Shown one piece after another: positions 45,801 through 60,100 of a stretch of DNA of 64,000 nucleotides. The notes under the pieces were generated by a model, which saw only the letters and a list, made by a program, of their open reading frames with translations, did no database searches and was not told the DNA's origin. Source of the DNA: Aquila chrysaetos chrysaetos (lineage: Eukaryota > Chordata > Aves > Accipitriformes > Accipitridae); contig NC_044019.1 in assembly GCF_900496995.4 (NCBI RefSeq), positions 3,748,501 through 3,812,500 of the forward strand. The letters run 5' to 3'. Position 1 is the first letter of the stretch. Each line of letters begins with the position of its first letter. A program made the translations under genes and the position numbers.

Positions 45801-48800
45801 ATGCCATTGGGTAAGTGACTTGCCCACAGGCAGCGAAGGGTTCAGAGAACAGAAGGCCGGGGAGGCACCCGATGGTATCAGAACTGGGAGAAGTGGTTTT
45901 CTAGTCTGGGAAGCCAGTCCTGGTTTGGGCAAATCAGTCACGAGTGATACTGGACTCCAGCCATGGTTTGGCTTGGCTAGGAAGGAAGGTGGAGGATAGG
46001 CTATAGATTTCAATGCATTTGGCTCGTGCGTCTCTTTTTTTTTGATTGTTATTGTCCTTATGAGTCTTAATTTGCTCCAGGTAACTCCTTTTTCCTTCTC
46101 TTGTCACAAGCGGCTGACAGTATTTTAGCAGTTCTTTGTTTTTTAAGGCAAGTTTCCCATATGTCTAGGCAAAGCACAGGACATTTTTGCTGGGGTTCCC
46201 CTCTTGTCTTTGGGTGTGCTCTTCACGAGAGGTCACTGATACTCAAGTCTACACAATATGGTTATACAAATACATTTCGGTGTCTCTAAAAAACTCATTC
46301 TTGTCTTCATTGTCAGAACCACCACGGAAAGTTGCTTTGCTGCACACATGTAACTCGGCCAACCCTTTACAGGGAAGGGACACAAACTGGCCAGACGAGA
46401 TATAAAAACTCCCTGAACTCTGGGAAACTTTTCAAATTGGATCTGATTCTAGATCTGCATGCCACAGCAGGAGCCCAGATCTGCCCCGTGCTACTGATGT
46501 TAATTAATTTCATGCTGTTCTCCAGCTGCATACGATGCTTTGACATTGTTTTTGTGGTTTCTAATGGTCCTGTTCCAGTAACACAAAATGGGCCGTCGAG
46601 TTCCTCTTCTCTGAACTGCCTGTGAGAACCGGGCTGTGCGACATCTGTCCTGTGGTGCTTTGCAGTGGCAAGTAAAAGATAGCCAGGCAACGCGGCTGGA
46701 GGATCCGAGTCTCCGGGAGAGGGGACGTGTGTCCCACTGCAGGCAGGTCACTGCCGGGGCTGGCGGTGGGATGCTGAGCTCTGAGCCCCTCTTGGGGAGA
46801 AAACTCTCGAACCGCCCTGTGAGAATGTGTGAACACATTTCTTCTCACCTACTAGCCTTCTTTCCAGGCTTATTTCGTGTCTCCATCAGGGGAAGGTATT
46901 TCAGCATGTCGATTAAATGCCTGTCTGTCCTGCATTCAATCTCTGGCTAAGGGGAGGCTATGTCAGACTCGATCTACTCAGCAAACAAGCAGCACATCAC
47001 CATCCCCTGCCCTGTTTTAAAAAGTGTGTTGAAAACTGCCTCCGCTGCCTAGTCTCTTGTAAAAGAGAGTGGTAGAGTCTTTCTGTCCCGAAGGCAGGTG
47101 CTGGCTGCGCTGCCTGGCTCAGCATCCGCAGGGCACCAGCTCACGGGGAGCAGTGGCTGCCCCATTCAGCTTGTTCCCAGGATTTCTAAGAACGTCCTCG
47201 CCCCACTCCGGCTCCTCTCACCTGCCTTTTCCTCTTCATCTCTGGGTTCTCCAGATTCCTGGCTGATGCGTAAGGGCCTCCTGAGTGTTCCCGTTCTGCC
47301 TGGTCACACTGAGAACAAGTGCCAAGCCCGGCTACAGATACCGAGCGGTGACAAGGGGCCTGATGTCCTCGACTCAGTGGAGACTTTCTGCTTGTAGGAG
47401 AGCGTTGCTGCAATATCTAGTTTTTTGACGTATGTTTCGATGAGCAAAGGGAAATGTTTTGTCTCCCAGAGCAGTTCAGCTGGCCGGAGTGGTGGTGTTT
47501 CAAAGGTCCAGGATGACACTGAGATGTGGGTTTATCCAGCTCTGAACTAGCAGGGAAATGCTCCTCTGTTTCCTATTGCTGGTTCTTCTTTTTCTTTCCT
47601 GAGCAATCTTTGCCTTGTCTTTTCTGAGGAGCTCTGGAGCTATAGGGAGCATGCAGAAAGCACACCTTGCACTGCAGAGCAGGAATGCAGATTCAGACGA
47701 CTTCAGTCTGGGTTAGATCCCAGAAATCGGGGCTGATCTGGAAGTGGGGAGGCATTTCCTTTCTCTAAGTGATTGTAGTTACATACTCCATTTTTAAAGT
47801 TACATTTATTGAAAACTTTGGCCCTAAATGAAACTAATCTCTTCCATGATGTGATTCCTTTTCCATACCACCGTCCCTTGGGTTTTGTTTGGATTTTTTC
47901 TTTCTTCCTTTCTAATTGGGAACTATTTGGGATCTTACGTTTAATATTGGACTTTCAGACAGATACCCGTTTCTGACCTTTAAATAAAAAGGTTAATGCT
48001 GCAATTCCCACACTCAGAGTTTCAGTCCTAATCCCCTCTCTCCTGCTTTGGAGCATTTATGGGTTGTGCCTGGAGTAAAGCAGATGCCCTGATGGAAAAT
48101 CCAGGTGAGAGAGGATTTTTACAACAGTGTGATCTCCTGAACTGCTCCAACCTTTCAGTAAATGGCAGATCCAGCAAAGTACAGAGCCTGGTAATCATTT
48201 CTGCAAAAATATTGCTGAATCTGCAGTGGTTTTTTTTAAACTCTTTTCTCTAGGAATCTGAAAAGCTGTAGGGAGTTTTCCAAACATACTGCTGAAGAGC
48301 TGAAATGAGTCCTGCAGTAACAGGGCCCTTTCTAGAGCATTACGTGCACAAAGCAGGGTTGACTTTCTGCTGCAAGAACAGAAGCAGACCATCCTCAAGG
48401 GCAAGCTGCTTTTTTGTGGTTTATTTGTCCAGCTCCACTGAATTTGTCATCAACATGCAGTTTGCTGGGACTTCTTTGAACAGCAGAGACAAATTGTTGG
48501 GTAGTGTGACTGCTGCCAGACTCTAACCCAGGGTTCAGCTCAGATTAATTTTCTTGCTTTCCATTTGAGTGCACACGTTGATGGTTTCTAAAATTTGTCA
48601 CCTTGAGTCTCATTCACCCTCCCCCATGAGTCACTCCTGCCTTGAGATTCATACAGGTGCCTGGAGGCATTTTTCTTCTTTCCGAATCAGTTTTTTCTGG
48701 GTAATATTTAACTGCTAATCGCACATCCTTCCCTCCTGCGTCCCCCACCTGAGTGCTCCCAGGAACACGCACGCTGTGTGGGACCTTATCAGTGTGCAGT

Positions 48801-51800
48801 GGGGAGGGGCACCTTATTGCAAGCAAAGAGTCCAGAGTGTGTCATGTTTGGGGAGCCCGTGTGGACTTTGAGCTCCTGTGACGCTTTGCGCCTGCTGCAA
48901 CAGTCATCGCTTTCTAAGTGCGTGAGTGCAGGTGGATTTTCTTTGCCCGTTGCTGTGGTGAGTCTTGTAATCCACCAGACTGCATTTTTCATTCCCAAAA
49001 CAGAGCTTAATTATGCTGCCAAGCACCGGTGGGAGCTGCTGCTCAGAAGTATGGATCTGCTAATCTCTCTCTGCACGGAAGGGACTTCCAGCTCCTGCTG
49101 AGTCCAGATGAGCTGGGAATCAGCCTCAGGCTTTGTTCTGTACTATGAATTGGCTGTCCCTCATATCCCTCATGTTGATTTTCCTGGCTGAATCGTGTGC
49201 ATGGGAGCTACCTCTAGCACACAAGCAGCATTTCTGGGATGCAGTGGTGTATCTGTAGCAATTTGCTGTAGAATGTAATACAGAAGTTCACCCTATCCTT
49301 TCCAGAAAGCACGGGACTTGCTGCAAAGGGGATGTATCCCAGATTTCCAGCTGTGCAGCCATACTTGCAGAGCTACTGAATCGTTGCAGCGGTGGCTGAA
49401 ATGGAGGATGCCCAGTTACCAAGGGATAGAAAACCCTCAATATCTGCTCGGACAAAGCCTTCTGGTAGAAGAGCACATCTGATGAAGAAAATGATGTATG
49501 GTCATCTTGACATAGTGCAGAGAACCGTGAGCTAGCTCCAGCCCCGAAGGAGGTACAAATCACTCGTGTGTCGTGATGCAGTGTTAGAAAAGGCTTTCCT
49601 GATTGCAGGGGCAAACCAAGAGATATTAGTGACACTGTCTGAGCCTTGGAGACCACCTCATGAACCTGGAAATCGGTGTGATCCATCTGTGCATTATTTT
49701 GCTTTAAGTCTTGAGACGTGGTTCTGTTGTTGGAGAGTAAGCAATCCTTTCTCCAAAAAAAAGACCAAGTGGTGTATTGCACCTTTCCCTCTTTGTTATA
49801 ATAAGGTGGATCACATAAGACTTACTTGCCAGCTTTTGATTACACCACTCACAGTTCGTTAATTTAGCATATTGTGTGTGCACAGTCATACGTTGAAAAG
49901 GTAGAATAAGAGCCTTCTAATAATAATTAAAAAAAGCTGCCAACAAAAGAAAACCTCTAGCATTCCTTTCAGGACTAAGCTGTAAAATTGTTCCCAGCTC
50001 TCCTAACATCTGATATATCATCTGTGCGTTGCATGTAAATGGCAGTTTTGTTTTAAAATGTTACTCCATTTCCTCTTAAGTTAATCACTTCAGATCTAAA
50101 TAATGAAGTAACTCCATCTTCTGCAAATGCAACCATTGGACCAAATGATTTATTGTAAATGCCTTTTAAAGAGCCTTACTCACAGCACATTAAACAGACC
50201 ATTTTCTTTTGGATGATATATTAGTTTAAAATTTCAGTTTTGTTTAGCATTTCTGGATGGAGGGGGTTTTATGCATCCCAGCTTTCACGGGTCTGCCTGG
50301 AAACCTAGAGAAGCAGTAAAGCATGCCTGGGTCCAGGATGGGAAATCCCAGACAACCAGCCAGAGCTAGTGGGAAGCTCTAGATGACACATATGATATTT
50401 GTCAGTGAAAGAGGGGGAGTCTGGGTGTTTAAAAAATAAAAAATTCAACAACAAGCATCTGAGCTCAACCTGACAGGCCCCACTGAATAGTTCTGTAACC
50501 CGACTGGAGGTTACATTTGAGCAGCAGAAGCTTTGAGCTGCAGGAACTTCAGGTGGTGGCACGGTGGGGTTTTTCCACTTAAGTTCAAATCCTGGTTCTG
50601 ACATATATTTCACAAGTGTCCGAGCAAGTCTTCTAATCCGAGTGTGCCTTAGATCCTGGCCTGTAACCAGTGGGAAAATACCTCTGGCTTGTTTTGCTTC
50701 CCTATCCTGGCTTGTCTGCATAGGCAGTCCTACCCTGAAGGATCTAGAGTGTTTTTATGATATGAATGCATTTTGCTGAACATGGTGGAGTTAGTGTAGT
50801 TCCCATGAATAAGTGCATTCACACAGAGGGAGAGGAGAAATGTGTGTGGCCCAGCATTTTAAGGCAAAAAATTAGAATTGGGAAATCTGCAGTTCACAGT
50901 CCAGTTTAGACATTGCTCCTGGGCAGGTCAACGACAAAGTCTCTCTGGTTCGTATTTCCAGGCATGGCTTTCGAAATGAGGGCATTCCTTTCTGGGGACC
51001 TGTCTTCACCTCCTCAGTTCTTGTTATCTGTGTGAGCTGAGGGTTTTTAGCCCTCTCAAGATACAAGCCACGCAGGTAGAATTGCTGGGGTTTTTTTTCT
51101 TGGTGCCGCTACTGCACAGTAGAGTTGACTGCAGTTTGTGTAACTTTCTGTGTCTTGGCAAGGAAATGAAATGCTTTTAATATGTGTTTTAACAACAGCT
51201 AAACCTGGAGAACTCATGCCAGAACCTGAGACAAATGCTTATATAAAGGTGCTGGTCTGACATCAGAACACGTACTAATACACAGGCTCCATACAGAGCG
51301 GGGTTGTTTGCCTGAGGCCACGTTTATGCCTTAGCTGCTGCTAGCCACTTTGAACTTGTTTTTTTTTTTTCCTCCTTCCTCCCTCTTTAGAGCCTCACAA
51401 GGTAAATTCAGGCACATTCAGGTCTCACTGAAGCACACTGTGGTTTTATTACTTTCTGAAATTACAGTTTACCTCAAACCCCCGGCCATGTTCCCGGTTC
51501 TCATGGCTCATGATGCTGCTGGAAGGTGAGCGCGGGAGCACGTGGCTGCACTGCCGCGAGGCTGTTTGGATGGAAGGTGGACGGTTTGCCAGGTTATGGG
51601 GAGCTGAAGCTGAGTTTGCCACTCTTAAATATAAGCCTGTTTCCTTTCTGCGCTGTGCCATGAATGCTCAATTGATTCGCCTGCTGCTGGAAAACAGCAG
51701 GGAACAATGAAACACGCAGGTTCAAACCACTCGGTGTTCACTGCGATTAGACAAGGTAAACCTTGCTGCAAAGACAGGGAAGGTCAGGCTGCTCGGGTGG

Positions 51801-54800
51801 AGGCAGGAGCAGAGCTGAAGCATCCGTCCGCTTCCTCTGGGGATTGCTCGCAAGCCAGGTCCTTGCTCTTGAGCTCAGTTACTTTTAGGAAGGGGGAAAA
51901 ACTCTGGACTTACTTAGAATGATTAAATTCTCCCTTGGATGGGAGTGAGTTTGCTGCTTAAGTTGATGTGCGAGCTGAGCTGAGCCCGGGTGGTTTGAGC
52001 TGAGCCTCAAACAGATGTGCCTTACCACAAAGCTCCTTTGGAGCCGTGGGAGGGTGGATGTGGATGGTAGCTGACTCCTCAGCTGCTTCTTCTGCAGGAT
52101 AAAAGATGGTGAAGGGTCCATGGTGTGGAATTCTTGCAAGAGAACAAATATGAGATTCAGTTGACTGTGAGGACATCTACCACTCATGTGGTAGAAAGTC
52201 CCCCCCCGCTACTTAATAGGGTCTGACTGCTTCTTGGGCTTCTTCAATGACATCTTTGCATTTGTTTGTTGGAATTAATGCTTTATGCCTCTGATAATTT
52301 GCCTCTCCTCACAGACCTGCAGCACCCTGGTAGTGTTCACGTAAGTTCAGCTCTCAGTGGCCTTTTGATCGCATAAGGTGGTTCTTACATGGCACTGCTC
52401 ATTTGCATTTGTAAGAGGACCTGAGGAAAGAGAATAGCACAAATTCCAGTCTATTTCTAAATATTCTAGAGGATATTCCCTTTCCTAGCAGCAGTCATGG
52501 CTAGTATACTGAGAAAGAAAACCAGAAATCAAGCAAACCAGTGCTGGGTTTTGTCGTCCCGTTCCTTAGTGGGTTTTGTGACTTAAGACCCTGACCTGTT
52601 GACGTTTTTGGGAAGGGAATCAAGTCACAGAGCTGGCAGCCAGTGCTCTTCCTTAGACCTGGATAAGTAAGGAGGGAAAAATCACCTGGTTTTCAGCCTG
52701 TGTTTGGCCACAATGTAAGACAAAAATGCTATCTGTGCAGCAGTGGAGTTGAAAGGATGAATTAATTCTCTAATTGAGCTTCTGGGTCAAAACTAGTATA
52801 TATTACTGCTGGAGAAACAATAGCTGATTTCGTGTCTAGTTTAAAGCCAGCAACACAGCCTGATGCAAATACGACCTTTTTCTAGGTGGCAAAGCGCTGA
52901 ATTTGTGTGTCTTCCTAACTGGCACCTGCCTTCCCTGGCAGGGAGTTGGCTCTCAAAGTCCAGCTCTCCCGGAAAAAACTCAAACAAACCCCTCTGTTCA
53001 CCGTCACCCCTCTCCTGTAATTGCCAGGTGCTGCACGAATCGCTTGACAGATGAGCTCTGATCCCCATCTCGTCGTAAATGAGCACGGCATCCAGCTTGA
53101 AATTTGACGGGGTGAGGAGGGCAGGGAGGCTGTATAAATGGGAGCATTGCTACCGCTTGCCAAAACAACCTATATGCTGTATCTGCAAAGGTGTTTTAAA
53201 TGGAAACCTGCCCAAAGCTTAACTTTATGGAAACACTTCCAGCTCCATCATATGGGGATGCAAAAATAACCAGCAGTGTGTGCCCCCACCCCCAGTCTTG
53301 AGAACTACGGAGGAATTAGTGGCTCTCAAAACCTCAGGCAGGTGTGTATGCACAGGGTGAAGTGCATGCCATGTGTCATAAAGAAAGAATGTCTTGTGAT
53401 TGCTGTATCAAAGTCCATTTCTTCTCCCCTGCTATATAGCTTTTATTGAGCACTCCTGATTTTCCAAATGTTTTTCTAAACAGAGTAGGATCCAGCCTGC
53501 AATACCCCGAAACCGGTAGGTTCCCATGGATTTTGCTGGACTTTGCTGGGTCCTTGAGTCTTGCAGCACAGGCTTGGTCAGGCGTAACCCAGCTGATTCA
53601 CAGGGGAGGAATGTAGCTGGGACTTGCTGTAGGTAAAGCGGAGGACTGGCACCTCCCACCCTGGCCTGAGACACAGACCTTGGACCTCTTTACTTGTTAG
53701 ACAATGCAGAAAAAAAGATTTGATGCATTTTTCAAAGTGCATCTTAGATTGTTACACCCTGTTGGCTGAATTCATCCTTTTTGTAAGCAGGCAGTTTCAC
53801 TGTCAACAATAAAAATTCTTCAGTTATAGGTGACTCATGCACAAACAGCTCACCATTACCAAGGTGGTTTGAACCAGATGGAAGTTAGTAAGTATGAATA
53901 TTATGTGGCTTAATATCGAAATATTCAGCCTTATTTATTTGGGATTTTTATTTTAGTAGCCAGAGGAGGAGAAAAAACGCTTCCGTCAATCTGGAATCTG
54001 TGCTCTCCTAGTCAGGATCAACAAGGTAAAAGTTGGACGTGGCTTTTTCTGAATTATGTCCATAGTCAAAACACTTGCTCAGCTTTCCCCAGCCTGCAGT
54101 GTGACAGAGAGTCTCTTCAGCCTCTGCTTGTCAATGGTACAACCTTCATCAGCACGGGTTTCAAATGGATGGGTGGGGAAAAGAGATGGGGACAGCGCTG
54201 TTACCCGAGCTTCGGTGCCTCTCACAGATTTCCTCCAAGGTGCGTGTAAATCCTTTCGCTGTGCTATAAAATAAGGCTGGGCAAACTCGAAACACAAAAT
54301 AATTCTTTCAGCGTGGAAAGATCTACGGCTACAGTTGATGATCATGTTGCTGAATTAACTTGGCCTTGGCTAGACAAAGGAATCATTCAGTCAGAGGAGA
54401 ATGACCCAGTTACAGACTCGAGACAGAGTTATTTTTGTTTTTTAAATTAAAAGAAAAAAACCCAACCCTTTTTAACTTAAGGGGATCGAAGTATTTGATA
54501 AATCGACCTCGCAGTTCTGATCCTTCATACCCAGGCAGACATTGAGTGCTTCCCATCCTGCTGGTTACTGATCTCTCTCATTCCTCACAGATCTGTTAGC
54601 GGAGCCTCCCAAGTACACATCGTGTGTTGACTCAGCTACTGGGCTCCCCACCCCGAAACAACACCCTGCCTGTCAAGAGCAATCAGAGCTCTCCCCTCCT
54701 TGCCTATCAAATCTGTACCCTGCCACTGCATGTGTTTTATTTGATGGATGCTACTTTGCAGAAACCTTTAGGAAAGCTTCAATAAGGGGCAGGGAAGGGA

Positions 54801-55982
54801 GACTGCCTTTCACATTTGCACTTCTCTTTATTACCGATTGACTTCTATCCACTCAATAATTTTCTGGCTATTCTGTATCTTGTGCTCTGTAAAATCAAAG
54901 CTATTAAGAACATGCCACATGTCCACAATATCCCAATGGAGTGTAACAGACAGCAGGGCAGAGTCCTGCCTGGTTGTACTGGGCAGTGTCTGAAACAGGA
55001 AACTCAATTCCAGGATCAGGTGTTGAAGAATAATTTAATTTTCGATGGATAGTTTAAGCGTATTAGCTCTCTGAAGCTGGGAGCTGAAATGGTTTCAGAG
55101 GTCTGTTTGAAGTGGTATTCACACCCTTCTCAGACTGAAGGTGTCTTTTAATGGCTAAGGTTACTAGTCACATTTAGAAAACATTTGGAAAACGTTTATA
55201 AAATCAGTAAACATACAGGCTGCTCTTTCTAGATCTACAATTTTATCCTACCAAAATGCAGAAGGAGGCATATTTTCAGCTATCCACTTGCAGGCTTGTC
55301 CTCTTCAAATAATAGACCTGAGATGACACTGACATGAGCGAGGTGCTGGTTTGAACTCTGTAAACTTTCTGTCATGGTCACATTGTGATGTTTTTTTCTG
55401 TTGTGGGATAGCTGTTGTTTGCTATGTAACTTTTGGAGCTTTGAGTTAGGGGATTAAATTGTTTTTCTGCTCCACATTAGATGAATGAAGCTACTTCAAA
55501 TTCTCTTCTATAAAAGAGTTTTTAAACCTTTCTATGCTGATTTTTTTTCCCTTCCTTAAAGACATATTACTGAATACTGGGTACAGAACTCTTCATGCTT
55601 ATTTACTCAGTGATCTGAATCTCACAACCCGAGATGATAGTCTAAAATCCTAAACCATTTAAAATACATGTATTTATCCAAAACTTGTATTACAGCAATA
55701 ACGTATAGGTAATAATGCATTATTGTGTTTATATCTTATTTTATCCTATTAATACTGAGTAGTGTATATTGTAAGGCAAATTTCTCAAGACTAGATTTTA
55801 GCAAAATTTCCATTGACTTCAGCAGGGCCAGATTTTCACCACTAAGAAAATTTTAAAAGCCCCAGTTCAGTGAGCCTGCACTTGGTAGGCTCTGAGTCTT
55901 TAATGGGTAGTTGCCTAATTATCACTGTCAAATTTTGGTTAATATTTTATAAACTCACTCTTCTTTTTTTTTTCTTCTGTAG
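42873..55982 (+). other. Presumed NCMAP 5' intron or intergenic DNA
   Basis: 13 kb without recognised coding exons, RNA genes or transposons. Open frames of up to about 160 codons are present but have no recognisable domain. If the 42-kb island is the NCMAP promoter, this is its first intron. Confidence 0.4.
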
Positions 55983-56077
55983 CCGAATCAAGATGACGAC
56001 AGCCGCACCGCTGATCAATAATACTCAGTTCTCAGTAAATGTGACCACAAAGTCTCAAGAACAAAGTCTCTATCAAA
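55983..56077 (+). CDS. NCMAP: NCMAP exon with start codon
   Basis: The acceptor is ttttttttcttctgtag. ATG is at 55993 and the donor is caaa/gtaagaa. It leaves one base of a Ser codon. Confidence 0.92.
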
Positions 56078-56952
56078 GTAAGAAAAGTAGTGGGGTGGTG
56101 CCTTTTTTTTTTTTTTTTTCCTTAAGTGGACCTTGAACTTGGCAAACTTCAAACAGTACAATGACAACTTTGTAAATAAGGCTTTTTTCCCCCTTTCTGC
56201 TTCCCTGCTAGGTTCTGGAGCAATAGTTGCTGCCATCGTAGTAGGAGTGATTATTATTTTTACAGTGGTTCTGCTCATATTGAAAACATATAACAGGTAC
56301 GTGGCCAAGTTCTATAATTCGCTAAGATGAGACTAGATGAACCAAAATTGCTGTTAGGTGTGCTGTTGTCTGACAGACCATTTCAGTATTTGTTGCTGAA
56401 AATTTCCAGGAGAATCTAAACTCTAATGTGCTTGATTTAAGTGTCCTGAAACTCAGCGTCAGTGTTCTGTGATTGAATTGCCAGGAAGCAGAAAGAGGTC
56501 CTTGATGGAGGATGCTAGATGGAAGCTCTTTGTAGGGATCCTTGTTGACACAGGGGAAAGGTCTGCTGTGTGCATCAAGGCTGCCACAGAAAAGCTTGAT
56601 TTCTCACTTTCAGGGCATTGGGTTAGACTTATATGCTCTAGAAGCACTGACTTGCCATTTAGTGTCTTTGAGATGAAATCCTCGCTTGTATTGACTTCTC
56701 AGTAGCTGTTCAACGTAACCTGCTTCGGCGGGAACCTTCCCAAAACTTTCCATGGGAGACACCACAACATGCGCCAGCATGAAATGACAATTTCATTTTT
56801 ACCTTTACAGACGCATGAGAGTGAAGCGGGAGCTGGAACCCAAAACCACCAAAACAGCAATGCCACCTGCTTTAGGGCAGAACAGCAACAGCCTGTCTCA
56901 GCACCCAACAGTGACTTTCATACCTGTGGATATCCACATGCAGAACAGGTAA
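55993..56952 (+). CDS. NCMAP: NCMAP, noncompact myelin-associated protein, complete coding region
   Basis: Three exons (55993-56077, 56212-56296, 56811-56952) join in phase into 103 residues; human is 102 as I recall. NCMAP is a small membrane protein of Schwann-cell noncompact myelin. It starts MTTAAPLINNTQFSVNVTTK, a short extracellular N-terminus with possible N-glycosylation sites (NNT, NVT). A single membrane span lies at residues about 31-51 (AIVAAIVVGVIIIFTVVLLI), followed by basic YNRRMRVKRELEPK and a cytoplasmic tail ending HPTVTFIPVDIHMQNR. Splice sites are canonical. The ATG sits 10 nt inside its exon, with A at -3. SRRM1 follows on the same strand, as in human. The identification is firm despite the small size. 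Confidence 0.93.
56212..56296 (+). CDS. NCMAP: NCMAP exon encoding the membrane span
   Basis: The acceptor is ctgcttccctgctag and the donor is acag/gtacgt. It encodes SGAIVAAIVVGVIIIFTVVL and LILKTYN. Confidence 0.93.
56811..56952 (+). CDS. NCMAP: NCMAP terminal coding exon
   Basis: The acceptor is ttttacctttacag. It completes an Arg codon and encodes RMRVKRELEPK, then VTFIPVDIHMQNR and TAA at 56950-56952. Confidence 0.93.
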
Positions 56953-57135
56953 CTGGGAACGCTCATCCTCCCTGTGAGAGAAGAGAGATGGGAATTCTTA
57001 TTTACGTGGACCTGGGACTCCGCAGCAAAGTGGCGCTGCATTTGGAATAGCGACGAGCTCTTATTTTGTCTATAGATTGTAATTAATCCTGCTTTCTGTC
57101 TTTGGGAGGAAAAATAAAAGGTCTGGACGCTTTGC
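56953..57135 (+). other. NCMAP: NCMAP 3' UTR, proximal end
   Basis: An AATAAA at 57113-57118 could end a short 3' UTR. The true end may be further downstream. Confidence 0.4.
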
Positions 57136-60100
57136 GTATGACTGAAATCAACTGGTGGAGGCATACAAATCATCAGAAACGCAGTGAGCCTTCTTACAGA
57201 GCTCTGGGTATGGAGAGACTGAATAAACCAAGCCCATTTGTTGGAAAAAAAGATGCACACTCATATTTTGTGGAGGTTTTGCTTACTCAGAGAGTTTGAG
57301 CTTTTTCTGGTCTGCAATGGTTGATGATAAACTGGAAGAAAAATTTGGACATGCAAGCTACAACTCAGGTTGAACCTGGGCTTGTTATGATTTATGTGAA
57401 ACAGGTTTGTAGTCTGTTTTATACGTGATGGATAGTACAGGAAGTATCAAAATTGTATTTATCTTTACTCATCTTTCCTGTTTCTAATGCCACATATGTA
57501 TGGTTTGAGATTAAAAAGTTACTTTTTATTTTCAAGTATTTCTAAAATATTTCTATAAACTTGGTAACCTATCAATTTCCAAATGAACTCAACATCTAAG
57601 GGTTTTCACTCTCACGCCAAGAACTGCTTTAGTTTCATTACTGGAGTTGGGTTAGAATGTTTTGTCTTAACACAAAATCTGAGAAGTTCTTTAATTGAAA
57701 AAGTAAGCATGGAAAGGCAGTATAAAGCAAGCAAGGCTCTATACAGCTACTGTGTACAATTCACATCCTGAAATGCTTTGCTCTCTAATGCAGACTAGGC
57801 TTGAACTATTTTTAGATATTTTTTTTTCTAGAAAGTAACCGAAAGTGATGTTGTTTTGCAAGTGTGATGATTGTGGGTGTACAGTAATGCAACAAAGAAA
57901 TTCCCTAGGATATTCACAGCCCACTGAGTGCGAACACACAGCAGCATTGTCAGACATTCAGTGGCTGATTGTCTCAAGTGTGTGTATCAAAGCAGCCCTG
58001 AAACACTGTCTGTCAGGACAGATAGGAAGGATTAGGAAGAAGTTGAGAAGTTAAACCCTGTTTTAAATAGAAGTACATGAGGCTCTGAGAAACAGCTCTA
58101 GTCTTTGACACACACAGATTTTATGGAACCACTCACTTGAATGGCTGGACAGAGTGTGAAGGGAATACAGTGGTATCGTAGCAGTCTAGATTTATTGTAT
58201 GGTGTGCGTCTTGCGGTTAGCTCTAAGCTACTGGGGCCATTAGAGGGCTCCAGCCTGTTTGTAGACCTTAGTAAAACTGTTAGTAGGGTATTTTTAACTC
58301 CTTTTTGGGAGCTGTAGAGAAAGAAATTCCTGTTGTCTAACTGAATTGATCACAGAGAGCCTCCAGCTTTAAAGCTTTTTGTCCTGCAGCGGTTCACTTG
58401 CTGTTCTTCCCAATACTGTCACACGTCACCACTAGTTACATTCTTAAATCACGCCGTGCCAAAACAAAGCTGACCATTCTCAGAGTAAAGTGGTGAAGGA
58501 CTGGGGTGATAAGTTGATGTATTTTCTCCAAGATGTGAAGCCATCTCTTGGAACAGGTCATTTTTACTAACTGGTATTTTTGTGCAGAAACTAAATTCAA
58601 TTACTTTGCAATTTTTTTTGTATGAAACTGGAGCACAGTTTGAATTCCAAACTAAATATTAAGACAGCTGTTTGTGAAGTTTCTAAATCTCGTTGTAAAT
58701 ATTTTACTTGTCCTAGTTCTCCAACTTATTTTTCGCGGCAGGATTGATTGATATAATCATTCAGAAGGGACTGCAGCTGCCAATTTAATTTTTCTCCAGA
58801 AAGGTGAAGGAGTTGGCCTTCTGCTCCTATCTCTGGACAGCTAAGGATGTTTTCTGAGCATGTTCCACTGTATCAAAATCAAGATCTTTTGAAAAGATAA
58901 GCCCCATTTTACTGTTATTTTTTAACGTTACCATCCAGACCTACTTCTAGCAAATTTTGTTTACTTTCCATTTACAGAATTTCAAAACAATGAAGCTCAC
59001 TTTGCTTCACTGAAGCAGAATAAGCAGTACTACTATAAACAATTCTGGATTGGTAGAATTACTATTATTGGCAGAATTACTGCTTTGACCACACTAGCAT
59101 TGCTCAATTTGAAAAATTCAAAGCGTGCTGCCTTACCAGTAAAATTTGCCTTATATTGGCACAGCCTGGGAGGCCCCCACAATCCATTTTGACTCCTGTC
59201 AGCAAAATCCAGAGCTTATGCTGACCAAGCAAAATCACCTTCTTAAGAAACAAAAATCACTGTATTTCCACTGCGCTACCACTGTAATGCTTGTATAATT
59301 TGCTGTGGATTTAACAGTTTTCCAGGAACAATCCCACGCTGTCCTTGCCCTGTAATAGTAGCTGCTTCAGCGCTGATTCAACCCACCCCATCTAGGCACC
59401 TGGCTTCCACTTTCAAACCCCCCAGCTTTTGGAAAAGCTCCCCTTTAGCTGCCTTTGTGTCCAGACTTGCCATCAAGTAAACCTGCTGGTTAAAAAAAAA
59501 AAGATGACTGAAAGATGATATTACAAATTGGTCTATTAAAGAAATCCCAGACCATGTAAGCCTTTGGAGAGAATAGGCAATGTAAGTGTAACGCATTAAT
59601 TGTGATTCATACTAACTCATTAGAGATTATCTATGAAGCTCTGCAAATTAATACAAAGTTGAACCCTTTGTGGCACAGTGCCTCGGAGTGCCTTTTTGCG
59701 CAGCAACGTGGTACAAACAACCTTTCTACTTTGTTACTCTGTTCTTTGGTTATGTTTCTCTCTTTACAAAACATCAGGGCGGCTGTATTTGGCAGTGACA
59801 ATGAGAACATTTGGTCTGCAGGACATACAAGAATTATCACTAAAAATTTTTCCTAAGGGCACACTCAATAGTTGGTCTGCAGTGGGTCTTGCAAGAATTA
59901 GTATTTTTTTCTTGCTCCTAAAAGTCTTCTAGAATTAACGGCTTCAGCAGGTTGGATCCTTCCGTCTCACAGTTGGCACTTTACCGATGCAAGTACATTA
60001 GTAAAATGTTTCAATTTTCACTTCTAGGCGAGCCCTGCTTCCCACAACTTCTGCAAGGCAGCTTTCACCCCTCCTGGATCCTCACCCACCTTATTTCAGC

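Noticed and set aside
49288-50721. Minus-strand frames of 164 and 138 codons
   Set aside because: No recognisable protein similarity, splice-site context or neighbouring CpG island. Treated as chance frames in presumed intronic or intergenic DNA.
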